Positions 10,701 through 22,600 of a stretch of DNA of 64,000 nucleotides are shown here, in pieces; position 1 is the first letter of the stretch, and each line of letters starts with the position of its first letter. The notes beneath the pieces are model-generated. The model was not told where the DNA came from, ran no database searches, and saw only the letters and a program-made list of their open reading frames with translations. The stretch is taken from assembly GCA_003254905.1 (NCBI GenBank), contig QANU01075461.1:218329-282328 (forward strand). The letters are read 5' to 3'. This stretch comes from Nissolia schottii (lineage: Eukaryota > Streptophyta > Magnoliopsida > Fabales > Fabaceae). A program made the translations under genes and the position numbers.

Positions 10701-12152
10701 ATTAAATGGAAGTCAGAAAGGTAAGTGAACGGAGGTGGCAGCAAAGAGAAATGTGAGGATAGCATTAAACGGGATGAGTTCAAAGAACTTAGGGGGCCAG
10801 AGGAAAAAGGTAAAGGGTTCAAGGCGGGAACCATGGCTCTGATACTATGTGAGATTTCATGATGAATCAAAGATAATAAACAGTAAAATAAAAAGAGAGA
10901 GAATAACATAGAATTGTATTACTTGATTGGTGTATTATGTGTCTGAGTACATGTGGTAATGCATATAAATAGGCTTAGGGAAATCAACCATAATAACAAA
11001 ATCAAACTAGATCAGAATGTAATCAAACTAACATCAATATAAAATCAATCTAGGATATACTAAATCAGTAACTTCTTCTAACAGACATCATTTGTTATTT
11101 TGGTGTTTTTTTCATTATGTCATGCTCATTTTCATGCTCACACTTTCACTCTCAACAGACTTCACAACCCCCCTCCCCTCTAACCCTTCATTACATGACT
11201 TCATAACGTTCCTTTGGTCTTATCTTGCACGTAAGAGAGGTCTAGGGAAGGGTTGTGAAATCTGCTGATCATGAATATGTAAGTGGTGTAATATAATTAA
11301 AAACACTAAGTACAAATAGCGCCTAATGCTATTATTATTAGTAGAGATTAGTGTAATTTACCCAAACAGAGTGAGTGTCAGTATAATTTTATTGAACCTC
11401 GAGAGATTAGTGTAATTTACCCATTATGAATTGGTTATTTGTGGTTAATGTTACAAAATTAAATGTTCAAACAGAATCTCGGTCAAAGGAGTTGATAATA
11501 GGGTGATTTTGGTAAATTTCATTGATCTCTGTTTTAGAAATAGGTTGACTTCTTTCCAGCTTCATTTTTTGTTGTGTTCTAACCTTCATTAACTTCTATC
11601 TCCCAAAACTTGATGTATCCAGTATAAGGAAGCTATTTTGGCTTATGCTGTCCTGCTCAAAGCAGAGAAGGGTCAGGTTTGTAAATTGTTAATTTATGCT
11701 ACTCTGAATTCTGTATGGTGCATGTTCACGTAGTGTGGATGGTATGATACTTGTCTGCAAATCCATTATATGAGAAAGCGTTCCTAATTGAAATATAAAT
11801 CATATGTCGAAATACACACTTCACTGCAGGTCACTTCTAGACGAAGTGTTGGAGAGAAATGTGAGAAATTCATGTATGAAGTGTTTAAAGTAAAGGTGAG
11901 ATACATGAGTGCTCTCTTGAGTTGTTAATACTTTATAGTCTGTTACAACATGTTATAGTACATGAATTTATATTATTCTGAAAATTCGAAATTTGGCAGG
12001 TTGAAATGCCAATTGACAAGGCACTCAATACATTATTAAGGTTGAGCCTAGCAACTGAAACTTGTATTGATGGAAAGCACGGATTGTTGGCTATACCTTG
12101 TCCCAAGGCTTATGAGGCCCTTAAAGAACGATGGAATAGTTTGCTTGGTTAA
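7715..12152 (+). CDS. DUF3754 (TMEM143-like) protein, C-terminal five exons
   Basis: Exons 7715-7811, 7939-8028, 11623-11676, 11830-11895 and 12000-12152 join without a stop and end at TAA 12150-12152, giving the last 153 or so residues. All four introns are GT-AG, and all four junctions within the window are phase 0. The first exon begins at the third base of a codon. The first exon encodes a hydrophobic segment (ILLDVVAISALIIYGS) likely to be the last membrane helix, followed by YKQTWDRYQ. Later exons give LLVNKTLYEKTLASGFGTVH, YKEAILAYAVLLKAEKGQ and the C-terminal CPKAYEALKERWNSLLG. These match plant DUF3754 proteins, whose biochemical role is not established. Earlier exons are not in the 6.9-7.7 kb interval and probably lie left of the window. 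The 3.6-kb intron (8029-11622) holds several TEs. Confidence 0.8.
8436..8690. mobile_element. Foldback MITE in DUF3754 intron
   Basis: A long inverted repeat covers nearly the whole element. The left arm (ACCAAATAAAATTGTTACATG, ATTACATGCAATTAGAGAC, GAAGGGTTCATCCTTC) is mirrored by the right arm (GAAGGATGAACCCTTC, CTAATTGCATGTAAT, GTAACAATTTCATTTGGT). There is no coding capacity. Target duplication could not be assigned with confidence, so the superfamily is open. Confidence 0.65.
9274..9452. mobile_element. Stowaway-type MITE (179 bp)
   Basis: Begins CTCCCTCTGTTTCC and ends GGAACGGAGAGAG, the terminal inverted repeat signature of plant Stowaway (Tc1/mariner) MITEs. Both ends abut a TA dinucleotide, the expected target duplication. 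It lies in the large DUF3754 intron. Confidence 0.8.
9511..11427. mobile_element. Terminal-inverted-repeat element split by an LTR element
   Basis: The left end reads ATGGGTAAATTACATTGAT with further AGTAAATTACGCTCAC. The right end is its inverted partner, ATTAGTGTAATTTACCCAT, occurring twice near 11345-11425. Removing the TRIM-like LTR element at 9608-11083 leaves a MITE-sized unit of roughly 440 bp. Boundaries are approximate because the target duplication was not resolved. Confidence 0.5.
9608..11083 (-). mobile_element. Small non-autonomous LTR retrotransposon (TRIM-like)
   Basis: Two direct LTRs, 9608-9840 and 10848-11083 (about 235 bp each), enclose a 1.0-kb core. A perfect 5-bp target duplication, GACAT, flanks it (9603-9607 and 11084-11088). 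On the minus strand the 5' LTR is followed at once by TAGTATCAGAGCC, complementary to the initiator-tRNA-Met 3' end (primer-binding site). A purine run AAGGGTGGG precedes the 3' LTR. Each LTR has ATATAAATAG as a likely TATA box. The core encodes no gag or pol domain that I can recognise; open frames at 9822-10037 and 10384-10909 look random. It depends on proteins from another element. Confidence 0.87.
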
Positions 12153-13795
12153 CATGTACAATATGCACCTTCCACTGTATAATGACCATCAACCTATAAA
12201 GGCACTGAATGTCAGAATATAATCCCTTCATGGCAGCCGGCACTAGTTCTGTAGATAGATGAGAAAACAAGTATTCCTTCTGGAGAGAGTGATACATGAT
12301 GATTGACTTCTCTCCAATTCATCTCTCTTATATAGAACCCAAAACCCAAATGTTGACAAACCCTAATTCATGGTTTTCTTTGTCGTCATAGCCCATACGA
12401 AGTAGAGTTAATGTTCATTTTAATATCTAAAACTGCATGTGTCACTCTGATCTTTTAAATTAATAAATTAATTTTTTGATCTCTAAAATTATAAAATGCA
12501 AGTTTACTTTTAAAATACAAATAAATTAAATAGTCTCTCAAATCTTAAATTGAGCAAATTAGTTGATAAACATAAGTTAAAGTAATGCTATTTTTAGGGA
12601 CTTATTTGACTCATATTTAAATTTGATGTATTAATTTGATTTATTTATATTTTAAGAACTAATTTGGTTCTTAAAATTTCAAAGATTAAAGTTAATTTCT
12701 TAATATTATCGGAGCAAAATAATTTATGCGCAGGAGTGTTAACTTGATGAATGAATTCACAAAGAATAAGAAACTTTTCAGCAAATTAAGGGCTTGATTG
12801 GATAACTAGTTTATTTAAATACTAAAGAACTTTTAAAAAAATAACACATATGAATAAGTTTTTTTAAGTTTGAATTCGGAATAAAAGAAATATTTATTTT
12901 GGGTGTTTTACAAATTATTATTTGAAAAGTTGGGTATTTTAAATTCTCAAGACACACTAAAAATTACTATTAGAGAAGTCATAAGTTGTATAACTTTTTT
13001 TTAACAAATTAAAAATATAATTTTTGACTCTCAATGTATAAAAAACCCATAAGTAGTAGTGTTATGCAAAAGCTAGCATAAGAGCAAATATGAATATATC
13101 AAAACAATGTTGATGCATTAAAAATCTATTATATAAAGCAAGAAAAAAGTTTTGCATCTAAGAACTTTCTTGCTAACTATTCTCATAGTAAAATAAGTTA
13201 TACATATTGATAGTGTTGTGAACATAGTATGGATGATAGAGTATTTAAGCAAACGGATCGGGAGTAAAATGGGAACACAAGATTTATGAAGGAAGAAACC
13301 CTAACCCTAAACAATAACATAATTAAAATAAAAAAGAGATGAAATAATTATGCCACAAATCATGCAAGTGCACTCTTCTTAATGGTTTATCTCTACCCTA
13401 TCTAGAGGTTATCATTAATGGAAAGGACTAGACGAGATTCCCTCTAGGATTAGATGTATTTCCTCAGGAACTCGTTCACACGCAGTTCCTAGCAACATTG
13501 AGTAATTGATCTCATTCTGATCTGGGAGGAGCAACCGAGGTTGTGGGGTGACCTCGCGGAGCTCAACAAAACAGAGGAAGAAGATGTACAATAGCAAAAA
13601 TCGCATGAAGAAGAGGAAGAAGAAGAGACAATAGTTATGATGTCCCAATAACTTCAATAATTATTTTATATACATATAAACTTCAAGTTTATTTCATTTT
13701 AATTAGCTATTTATCTATCTATTTTCTTAGTTAATCAAAACATTGATTTTGTTGAGCTTAGGACAATTTTCAGCTGATATTTCAATTTCAGTGCT
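12153..13795. other. Intergenic, A/T-rich, no gene
   Basis: The first ~250 bp should hold the DUF3754 3' UTR. About 12410-12720 has weak inverted-repeat character (a possible decayed MITE). No open frame has a recognisable domain. Confidence 0.4.
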
Positions 13796-13965
13796 CATTC
13801 ATTTGAATGACAACAATTGTTGTTCGAATGAATGCTAAAAAATTTGTACTCGAGGCCAATTAAGTTGAATCATTCAAATGACTCCACAAGTCATTCGAAT
13901 GACTTGAAAAAATTTATGAGTTTTGGGTTCTCGGGTTAGGTCATTTGAATGATCGAATGACTCGA
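13796..13965. repeat. Cluster of TCATTCGAATGA-type palindromes
   Basis: Five palindromic or near-palindromic motifs of the form CATT(C/T)(G/A)AATGA occur within 170 bp, including AGTCATTCGAATGACT. They sit upstream of the gypsy primer-binding site and probably lie in its LTR. Confidence 0.6.
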
Positions 13966-15675
13966 GTCCAAGGGTGTTTTAAGAGTGAAAGACTCATTTT
14001 TTACTGAAAACTCTCCCTCTAACCCCATTTTCTCCTTCTTCTCTGTAGAAAAACTAAAACAATAATAGCAAATCTTCCCCAGACCTTGCATATCGCTCCA
14101 AATCACTTCAAATCCTTCACTCCACCTTCACTATCATTATCATTCTTCCTTGTTCTCTCTCTTCAGATCCTCCATTGGAGCTATCTTGGAGTTCTTTGAG
14201 TTGATCCTAGGGCTACCCGAAAATTCTCTTCTCTTGGGTCATAAAGGGTAATTTCTTAAATTAAATCTCCCATTCGTGTTGTGATTAGATTGGGCACTTG
14301 ATTATTCAAGTCTATGAATTGATTTATTGAAACCCTAGGTTGAGATTTTGTGAATATTAGTGATTTGGGTTAAATTGATCATTACCCATGACCTTTTTGT
14401 CTTATCTATAGCATTGGGAGACTCCGGGGATTATCCCCATGTTCCGGCAAATCCGTAGATCAATTTCTCCACCTCCTTGAAGCTTGTGTTGTCAGTAAAT
14501 AGTTGTAATTATAGTTTATTTTTGATATTAATATAAATGTTTATAAAATGTGAATTGAAAATGTATTTTCTAAAGTGATGTGAGAATCGATTTGATTATT
14601 TTGAGAAATTGAAGAAATGGTTTTGTTAAGGCCTTTGGGCATCTTGGGAAGAAATGTGAACTATATGTTTTTGAAAGGAAAATATTTTATGAACTAACAC
14701 ATGGGATAAGACCTATTGGTAATCATTGCATGAAAAATCATTTAACGCATATTGTTTTACATTGATAATGTTATGATCATTTTGGAGACCAATGCTTTGT
14801 GATTAAGATGCTGAAAAAAGAAGGGTTGGATTGGTTTTGATTCATGAATGAATTCTATCTTAAAGGAATATTTCTAGTGTTAGAAAATGGTTCAAGATGA
14901 AGTCCTGTCAGGATTTGTAGCCAACGACAGTACGCGTTGGATTTGGTGCACCATGACTTATGCACTCGCTAGTAAGGGACAAATCATACTAGCCAGGTAC
15001 GTAGGCCACATTCTGGTTATATGCCCTTACTAGTAAAGGACAAATCATACTAGCCCGAAATATTGAAATCAATGTCTTCGGTTGTTAAGTGTATGTTATA
15101 GTAACGGCTCTAACACGTTGATATTGTATTATATCCTGACATAATGAATTCCTTGAATAGATGGTTTATGGACAGTTTATTTTGAAATTAAAAAGAATAT
15201 TTTTTATTTGATGCACATATTGTAATTGTCATAACCTTTTTCCCATTTGTCCCTCGTGTGGTATAATTGCATCTACCTACCACTGAGTTGTCAAACTCAC
15301 CCTTCATTATTTCCCCGTTTTCAGATATAGGTGCGGGTTCGAGTTCCATTCCTCATGCCTCGTAGATAGTGGAGTATTTTCTTATAGTGGTGAGTTCAAT
15401 TTGTATTGGGTCATACTCATTTTCTAATCTATTATTTAATCTTGTCTTAGACCGTTCCAGTAAACCCACAGGCAGAATCCGATTAATTCTCGCTTTTGTG
15501 GTCTGTAGTTTTATATTGATTGGGATTTAAATATGTAACTTAAGAATTATGTTGTTAGGATAAGCCTATATATTAGGGAAACTATGTCCATTTTTCTCAA
15601 AATTTTGGGTACGCAAGGCTTGCTAGGGGTCGTGGTCTCCTATGCGTCAGTCATGACTCTGGCTAGGTCGTGGCA
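13966..15675 (+). mobile_element. Ty3/gypsy 5' LTR (left boundary unknown)
   Basis: Sequence ending ...GGTCGTGGCA at 15675, three bases before a perfect primer-binding site, so it is the end of a plus-strand 5' LTR. The left boundary was not found; it could begin before 13800. The paired 3' LTR is not in the window. No reading frame of note occurs inside. Confidence 0.6.
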
Positions 15676-15678
15676 AAG

Positions 15679-15690
15679 TGGTATCAGAGC
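15679..15690 (+). promoter_or_regulatory. Primer-binding site (tRNA-iMet)
   Basis: TGGTATCAGAGC, the sequence complementary to the 3' end of initiator tRNA-Met used to prime reverse transcription in most plant LTR retrotransposons. It lies 3 bp after the LTR end. Confidence 0.85.
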
Positions 15691-15905
15691 CTTAGGTCAC
15701 CCTGTAGATTATTGGAGAAAGTGTTCTTTAGTGGAGTCACGAGTATGCAAATGGTAACCGACCTATTTTCATAAAACGTGACGCCACCAGAGGCCTTTAG
15801 GGAATCTCGGATATTTAGGAGTCTTTCAAGTATTGTCTAGGTCAATTGTTGTCAAGCGACCTTTTATGTTTATCATATTCTATGATCAAATCCTTCTACG
15901 TGAAA

Positions 15906-17080
15906 ATGCCGCCTAAAACCCGACGTACAATGACAGAGTCTAATAAACCCCTTTCTCTAGCAGCAAGAGGGAGAGGTGGAGGCCGAGCAAAAGATCCACA
16001 CAGGAACAGAGTGCCTACTCTTTTGCAGAAGCTAGCCGATGGGGCCACTAGAGTAGGAGGCATTCAGAAGGTCCTCACCTAGTTGGTAAATCTGCTAGCT
16101 GGTTGTGATGGGATAAATCTTCATCAATAGGGGGTTACCAGACCTCCCCGAGGTGACGATAAGACCATTGATGCCTTCAAGACGCTAGATCGCCGACCTT
16201 CACAGGGAACCGATTAGAAGAAGGTCCACGTCATTTCTTGGAAGTAATGGAAAAGGCCATCATGGTTCTCAAATGTTCTAGTGTTAAGGTACTGGAATTC
16301 GTTAAGTACCAATTGATTGACCATGCTCAGAAGTGGTTCAGGTAGTTTGTTAGTGGGAGGGCTACTGACTCGCCCTTTCTAACATGGGATGAGTTCTCGA
16401 ACGCCTTCATGGATGAGTATCTCTCGGCCAACCGTAGGAAGCAACTTGCTACGGAGTTTGAGAGGCTGACTTAGGCTCCTGGTATGTCAATAGCAAAGTA
16501 TGAGGATAGATTCACCAAGCTCTCGTACTATGCTCCTTACATGGTGGATACTGAAATTAAGAAGAATCAGAGATTTGTCAAGGGGCTAACAAAGCCCATG
16601 GTCAGTAATCTTATACTACAAGTGACATAGCTTTCTTTCTCAGAGCTAGTTGACGCCACTGATGGTATTGAGAGTTGTCGTTAGGAGAGAAGAGCTATTA
16701 GAGAGAGTGGCAAGAAGTCGAAAGTGCGGGGGATCTTTTCTAGTGGCAATATTTCTGGGGGAGCCCATGGGTTGCTAGGGGGCCAGTAGGCGATATCAGG
16801 AGGAACTGCTGCTTCTAGCCCCACTCATATGAGCATTTCTGGCTCGAGGTCCTATGCTGGGAATATGTCGCAATCAGGCATGCAAAGATTTGGACACTCA
16901 GTTACACAAGGATCAGGGCAGTCAGGGTTCCACAGGCAACAGTGTTAGACTTGTGGGCAGAACCATTATTGGTCGTGTTATAAAACGGATAGGACTTGTT
17001 ATGGGTGTAGTCAGGCAGGCCATTATCTGTGAGATTGTCCTTATCCATAGGGAGGCATCGTACAGGGCTTTGTGCGTCAT
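15906..17080 (+). pseudogene. Ty3/gypsy gag, decayed
   Basis: Starts MPPKTRRTM with a Gly/Arg-rich head (GRGGGRAKD). Retrotransposon gag homology follows in shifted frames: FLEVMEKA, LIDHAQKWFR, TWDEFSNAFMDEY, EFERLT, KYEDRFTKLSYYAPYMV. Near 17000 there is a CCHC zinc knuckle (CYGCSQAGHYL, stop, DC). Many stops are TAG at expected Trp/Gln codons, as left by deamination of methylated cytosine. After about 17080 the gag sequence stops abruptly; protease and pol are missing. Confidence 0.8.
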
Positions 17081-17085
17081 GGTAG

Positions 17086-18240
17086 TGTTGAAAGCTTTTT
17101 ACACTATCGTCGTTTTATATATCCTCCTTTACAGCTTTCAAATCTTCAAGGGATTCAATTGCAATATAGTCGAGTATAGTCGTATCTACAGGGAGTTGAA
17201 TAAAGTCATTCTTGAGTTCCATTCATTAAACAATATGGTGGATGATGATTTGTAAATTGATTTTTAAAATAAATAAATTAAACAACAGGTAAAATGGCAC
17301 CAAGTGAAAACCAGATAGGAAAGCTTGCTGGGAATTAACTCGTAATACAATTTTCATATATCCATTAGCTCAAGACATATGAATTATCAATTCTTTTGAT
17401 TCCTCACCACTAGTTCTTATCTATTTCATCTCTTTCAAGCATGAAAAGATCACTCGGTTCCCTTTGACATTTTGTCAATCTCAAAGCAAACTGATATATG
17501 ATTTCGGGTGTTAAAACGACTAATAGCCCTAACTCCATTTCTAGCAATTAGGAATATTAGATGATTTGATCTAGTTCCAACTTAATGAATGCAATTCTCA
17601 CTCACAAACAATCAAGTTTCAAATCATGCTTTAGATAGCTAAGCTAAAACAAGCATTAAGTACAAGATCAATCATGTAAGTCATGGAATATTATAGATTC
17701 ATATATAAAAGAGTTAAATGAATACAATCAAACCATAATACTTGTCAAAATCCCAACAATAAGATTATAAATCCATCTTACTAGAAGAAATCAAAAAACA
17801 AGGTGATGGATGCTCACCATGACACGTTCTCACACCGCCATGGTGAGTGCCACCGTGCTCCTCGACCTCTCTTGCTTCTTTTCCAACCTTCCTCTTTGTC
17901 TCCTTGCTCTCTGTATGTATTCTGTTTTCTGTTCTGAATGGAAGAGATTAGAGCTCTGAGTTCGTGAGTTGAGGCTCTATTGATAGAGTTTTCAGGCTCA
18001 GTCCGCTGAGCGGATTCAGCTTGAGATTTCTTCATCTTAAAGTTACTTCACCCTTAAGCAAGCTCTTTGGAAACAGAGGTCGTTGAGCAACTCTATGAGG
18101 GCATTGAGTGGCCTGAATCTTCAATTAGTCCTTTAATTCTTCTTGGTTCTAAGCTTTTTCGTCCATACCTCATATCTCTGTGGGAATTTAACAAGATTTG
18201 CATCATTTCGCTTCTATGCATCCACTGTCTTGAACTACAC
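17086..18240. repeat. Uncharacterised repeat-like non-coding block
   Basis: Begins TGTTGAAAGCTTTTTACAC exactly where gypsy gag homology is lost and contains AGTCGTATCTACAGGGAG. It looks like the edge of another transposable element, but neither terminal repeats nor target duplication were identified. The frame at 17814-18035 (-) has no recognised domain. Confidence 0.4.
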
Positions 18241-19677
18241 TAAATTTACACAAAAGTATAATGGACTATCAAGTATAATTTCACCTAATAGATGAATATA
18301 ATTCACCATTTCTTTTATATTAATTGACGGCCTTAACAAATACTTTGTGCTTATCAAGTATTTAATTGTGAACATTGAATATAAATAGGCATATAAAAAA
18401 AGTGTGAAGAAATAAAAAAAAAACTGTGTTTTGATAAAATTGTTGAATGAGGAAGGAAAAAGGAAAAAATGGTTTAAAAAAATAATGGCATTAAAAATGA
18501 GGAGAGCTAAAAAAGAAAAAAAAATGAAAAAGGTGTGTAACCAACAAAAAGTAATTACAATATTAAAATAGGAAAAACAGTTGGCCACAAAAAAAGGAAA
18601 AAATCTCCTTTATTAGATAAAATAATCAAATATTGTTCACAACACTACTTCATTTCATGGTTAGCAATTTTTCACCTCATGATCGCAATTACGGCAAAGA
18701 AATTATCCACTGCTGCCAACAATAAATACACTGGCCCCCCAAAGAAAAAACACTAAGTACATACATCACAAGCAACGAAATGAAATTTTTACATGAAATT
18801 TGGATATCAACTAAAATTCATAAAACTTCATGGATATCAACTAAAATTCATAAAACTTCAATAATGCAGGGTGCACGCGTCCTTGCTTCGAAAAGCCCAA
18901 CATTTGAACTGCACGTGTAACAATGAGCATGATAGCATGGACGTTCCTACAATAACGAATCATTGGTCTCGGTTCCTACATAATATGATAACACCATCAC
19001 ACTTCAAACATATGTACACGTGAACACATGGAACACAACCCACAACATACACGGTCAAACACCGTATGATGTCTCCACTATCTTTAAAACCATCTACAAA
19101 GGAATCCTGAACTGTCCCTACTTATGTATCATCAAACACTCTTCCCAAAAGCTTATGTTCCTCAAAGCATAAACGCCCCTACATTCATGTCCTCAAATGT
19201 CGGTTATCATTGTCCAGGTATATCTCAATCTTAGCCTTATTACAAGCAGATACTAATGTACAACCCCATCTCATATTCACAAGGTTTGAGCTGGTTTCAA
19301 TAATGTTTACAGGTACTTTACTTCAATGAAAATATTAGTCTATTCCTGCACAAGAAAAACTGCTATCAAATTATCTAGCAGTAAAACATAGCTTTAGAAA
19401 CACACCCAATTTGGCAAAACCATATGTGAAAGGGTTACTTCAACATAGCTATTTGGGGTGTCAATCAACACGCAGATTTATGTACAAATAAGTGAGAAAT
19501 TCACTTATTACCACAGTAACCCTATTCCCTGCTCATTTCTCATGAACCCCAAATATCGATTGACACCTGAAATAACTATGTCCAAGTAACAGGACTCAAA
19601 CCAGATTAAGCACACCATGATTTAACAAATCCATATTGTAACCACAACCTACCTTTTTTATTTTTTGTTTTCTTAAC
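18241..19677. other. Region 3' of MAP65, no separate gene seen
   Basis: A/T-rich. The part nearest 19677 should include the MAP65 3' UTR. A 31-bp direct duplication (TGGATATCAACTAAAATTCA...) occurs at about 18801-18862. No reading frame with a domain. Confidence 0.4.
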
Positions 19678-22600
19678 TTAGCCCTGGGGAGGGGATTCAG
19701 GCTCTGAACCACAAAGAGAAGCATATGACATTGAATCTTCCTTAGACATAACCACAAAGTTCAGAGGTGCAGTAGACAATCTTCTCATTTCCTTGAAATA
19801 TCCACTTTGGCGCCCAGAGTAAGACCGTGGTGTAAGTGGCTCAGATGTTCCACCACTGACAGAGTTACGGCGAGGTGTAGGAGGCATAGAAGAACCATTG
19901 CCATTTACACGATACCCATTTGTCTTTCTAAAGCTGTTACTTTTTCTTGGACTAGGTTTAGATCCATACATGGCTTCCTTTTGATTTAGGAGTAAATCTT
20001 GAAGCTTCTTCTGGTCCTGTGAGATTCAAGAAAATACACACCAATTTAACTACAAATTTTGGAAACATGCAGAACATACAAATGTTACTCATTCTTTATA
20101 TTCAGAGACCAATTTGTGTATGAAAACATCCTAATGGCAAAAGTCTATAAACAAGTAAATCTACCCTGCTTCGTCTTTTCTCCTCTTCTTTCTGTTGTCT
20201 GGTCAGTTTATAATCCTCCAAAATCGACACCAAACGTACCTACAAATAACATAGCAACTAAATCTACCTGCATCAAAGAACCAATGTAGAACACAAATAG
20301 AAACAATCACACGACTTCAAAGCTCACCCCATCGTATAGAAAATGAGTCTTGTTTTCATCTTCCCAGGCTAGTGTTTTGATTATAAGATTGTCAACCATT
20401 GCTGGAAAGAGAACAAACTGTCACACAGGCTCCAAATGGCACTGTAACTCTGGAATGAGAAACAAATAGGGATTATTCATGAAAGCAATACCTGGAATTT
20501 TGCTTACAGTAACTCTGGCTCGCTCTGCACGTTTAAGGTTAATGTGAGCACCTCGCCCAGCACTGTACCGATTATCATCCTGAAGAAATTCCCTCATATT
20601 ACTTTTGAAGAGAAAGCTAAATGCTCACCAGTAACAGCAGTTTGAAAATTAAATGCAACATTTATTTCAATTGAAAGACTTTACCTATACAATGAACAAG
20701 TAGGAACTTTATCATGCCTCTAGTTAGTGGTGAACTAATTAGTCAGCACTATTAATCTATACTAATAGATAAAGCCCCCACAATTTATAACTGCTTTTTG
20801 GTCTCAACTAATCATAGTGAATTCTTTTTTCAAGTCCGGAATTATATAAAAATTTATATTTCTAAAATTCTATCCCAAATCTCCCGTTCTCATTTATAAA
20901 CCACCACACTTCCAACATCAGAGAAAAAAAAGGGAAAAAAAAACCCACCATACTCCATGATTCACAAGCAGTTTTTAAACTTCCTCATCTCTAATTCTCT
21001 ACTATTTATCATTTTTTAAAGGGAATCTACAATTCAAATTAGTATGAGCGAAGTGCCTGCAACCCCACTAATATTTGAACAAAAGTCATGCATCATAGAT
21101 TGTCAGTCACATCAGATCAGTTGAATTTGAAGAAGATAAAAAGTAAAAAATAAGAGCTATTATATATAGTCTAGATTCAAACAGAAATCATAATTAATAT
21201 AAATTTATAATATAAAATTATAATTTGCAAGGTCCCTAGACATATTTGGTCCCACTTTGTCTTTTGTCTCATCAATCATAACTTCGGCTTGCATAATACA
21301 GTAATTTTTGGGCTGGAGTCAACAGACAAATTGTGTTGACTAGAATCTCCCATGATTTTGAATGGAAAATGTGGTCACCACAAAAGAAGGGAACCATATA
21401 GAAACATTAGAGTTAATTAAGGCATACTGAAAGATGCAACACAACAGCAGAGAATAGAAACAAGGGTTGTATTATAAACTCCCTGATACAAAATCAATGT
21501 GATTAGGTATCAGAGGAGACAGAGAAGAATGTCAAGAAAACAATTGAGATGCCCCCAGCCTTGAGCTCTCGGTGGCTCATCACCCTAACAGTTCCTGGCC
21601 CAAAAGATTCCCCCCCCCCTCTCTATTTTTTTCTCACCCTATATACATGAATCGTCATTCTTTTGCGTGCTGCCCACTACAAACTTGCTGACTCAGCAAG
21701 TTTGCTACGCTGAGAGCCTCTCCAGGAATATCCCTCTGCTCATTCTCTCCTTTGCCCATAATACCCCTATACTTATTTTATACACTTTAAGTCCCCCATT
21801 AGGAATGACCTCTCTTACACATACACAAATAACAATCAAAGTATAAGCGACGAAAGAAGGCAAAACCCTGGCTGGTCTGTATTTCTACCAGGGTTCTTAT
21901 AAAATCAGAATTCTGGCTTACTTGATTATAGTCCTCAAGCCAATTCTCCTCTTCACAGGCAGAAAGCCACTTATCAATCCTATCCGTTACTTCTTTTCTG
22001 CTCAAAGCTTCATCTTTTACCTTTGTTATCTGTGCTTCAATGTTAGCTAATAGTTCAGAAGAATCAACTAGGCCTGCATAAAAAACAGCAAGGTTCAATA
22101 ATTTCACCACTTTTGTAGTTAAATCTAAAAAACAAACCACATTTACATAAGTAAACAAGATGTTAATAGGAAAATAAGTTTGTTAATAAACCGGGGAACA
22201 TACCGGAATCTAGTAATGCACTGACTTTTTCAGCCACAGTACTTGTATCAGGTTCGATATGAGTCAGTCTACATATTTCCTCCAACTCTGACCTCTTCTT
22301 AAAAACAAGTTCCTTCATTCTGCTTGCTTTTAGCTTGGAAAGCCTTTCCACTTCTGCTGAAGCCTGCAAAATTGACTTCTCAGTCATGGTCCTCAACGTT
22401 TAAATTATAAATGGCAAAGAATAAAGGAAAAATTAAAGGGGGACTGAGGAGAGCATAGAGAGAAAATTTCAGACCTTCCCTATCATCTCGGTTGAAAGAA
22501 CACCTCGCTCGGTGATTTCTGATTCTGAAGATCCAAAAATAGACGTAATCCTCTGGAAACTGTTTCTCTCTTCTTTGGATGAGTCCATCAAATTCCAAAG

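Noticed and set aside
20756-21705. Helitron in MAP65 intron 7 (TCTATACTAATAGATAAAG start; hairpin AAACTTGCTG/CAGCAAGTTT at 21677-21705)
   Set aside because: No CTRR terminus follows the hairpin at the right distance and no A/T target context was secured.
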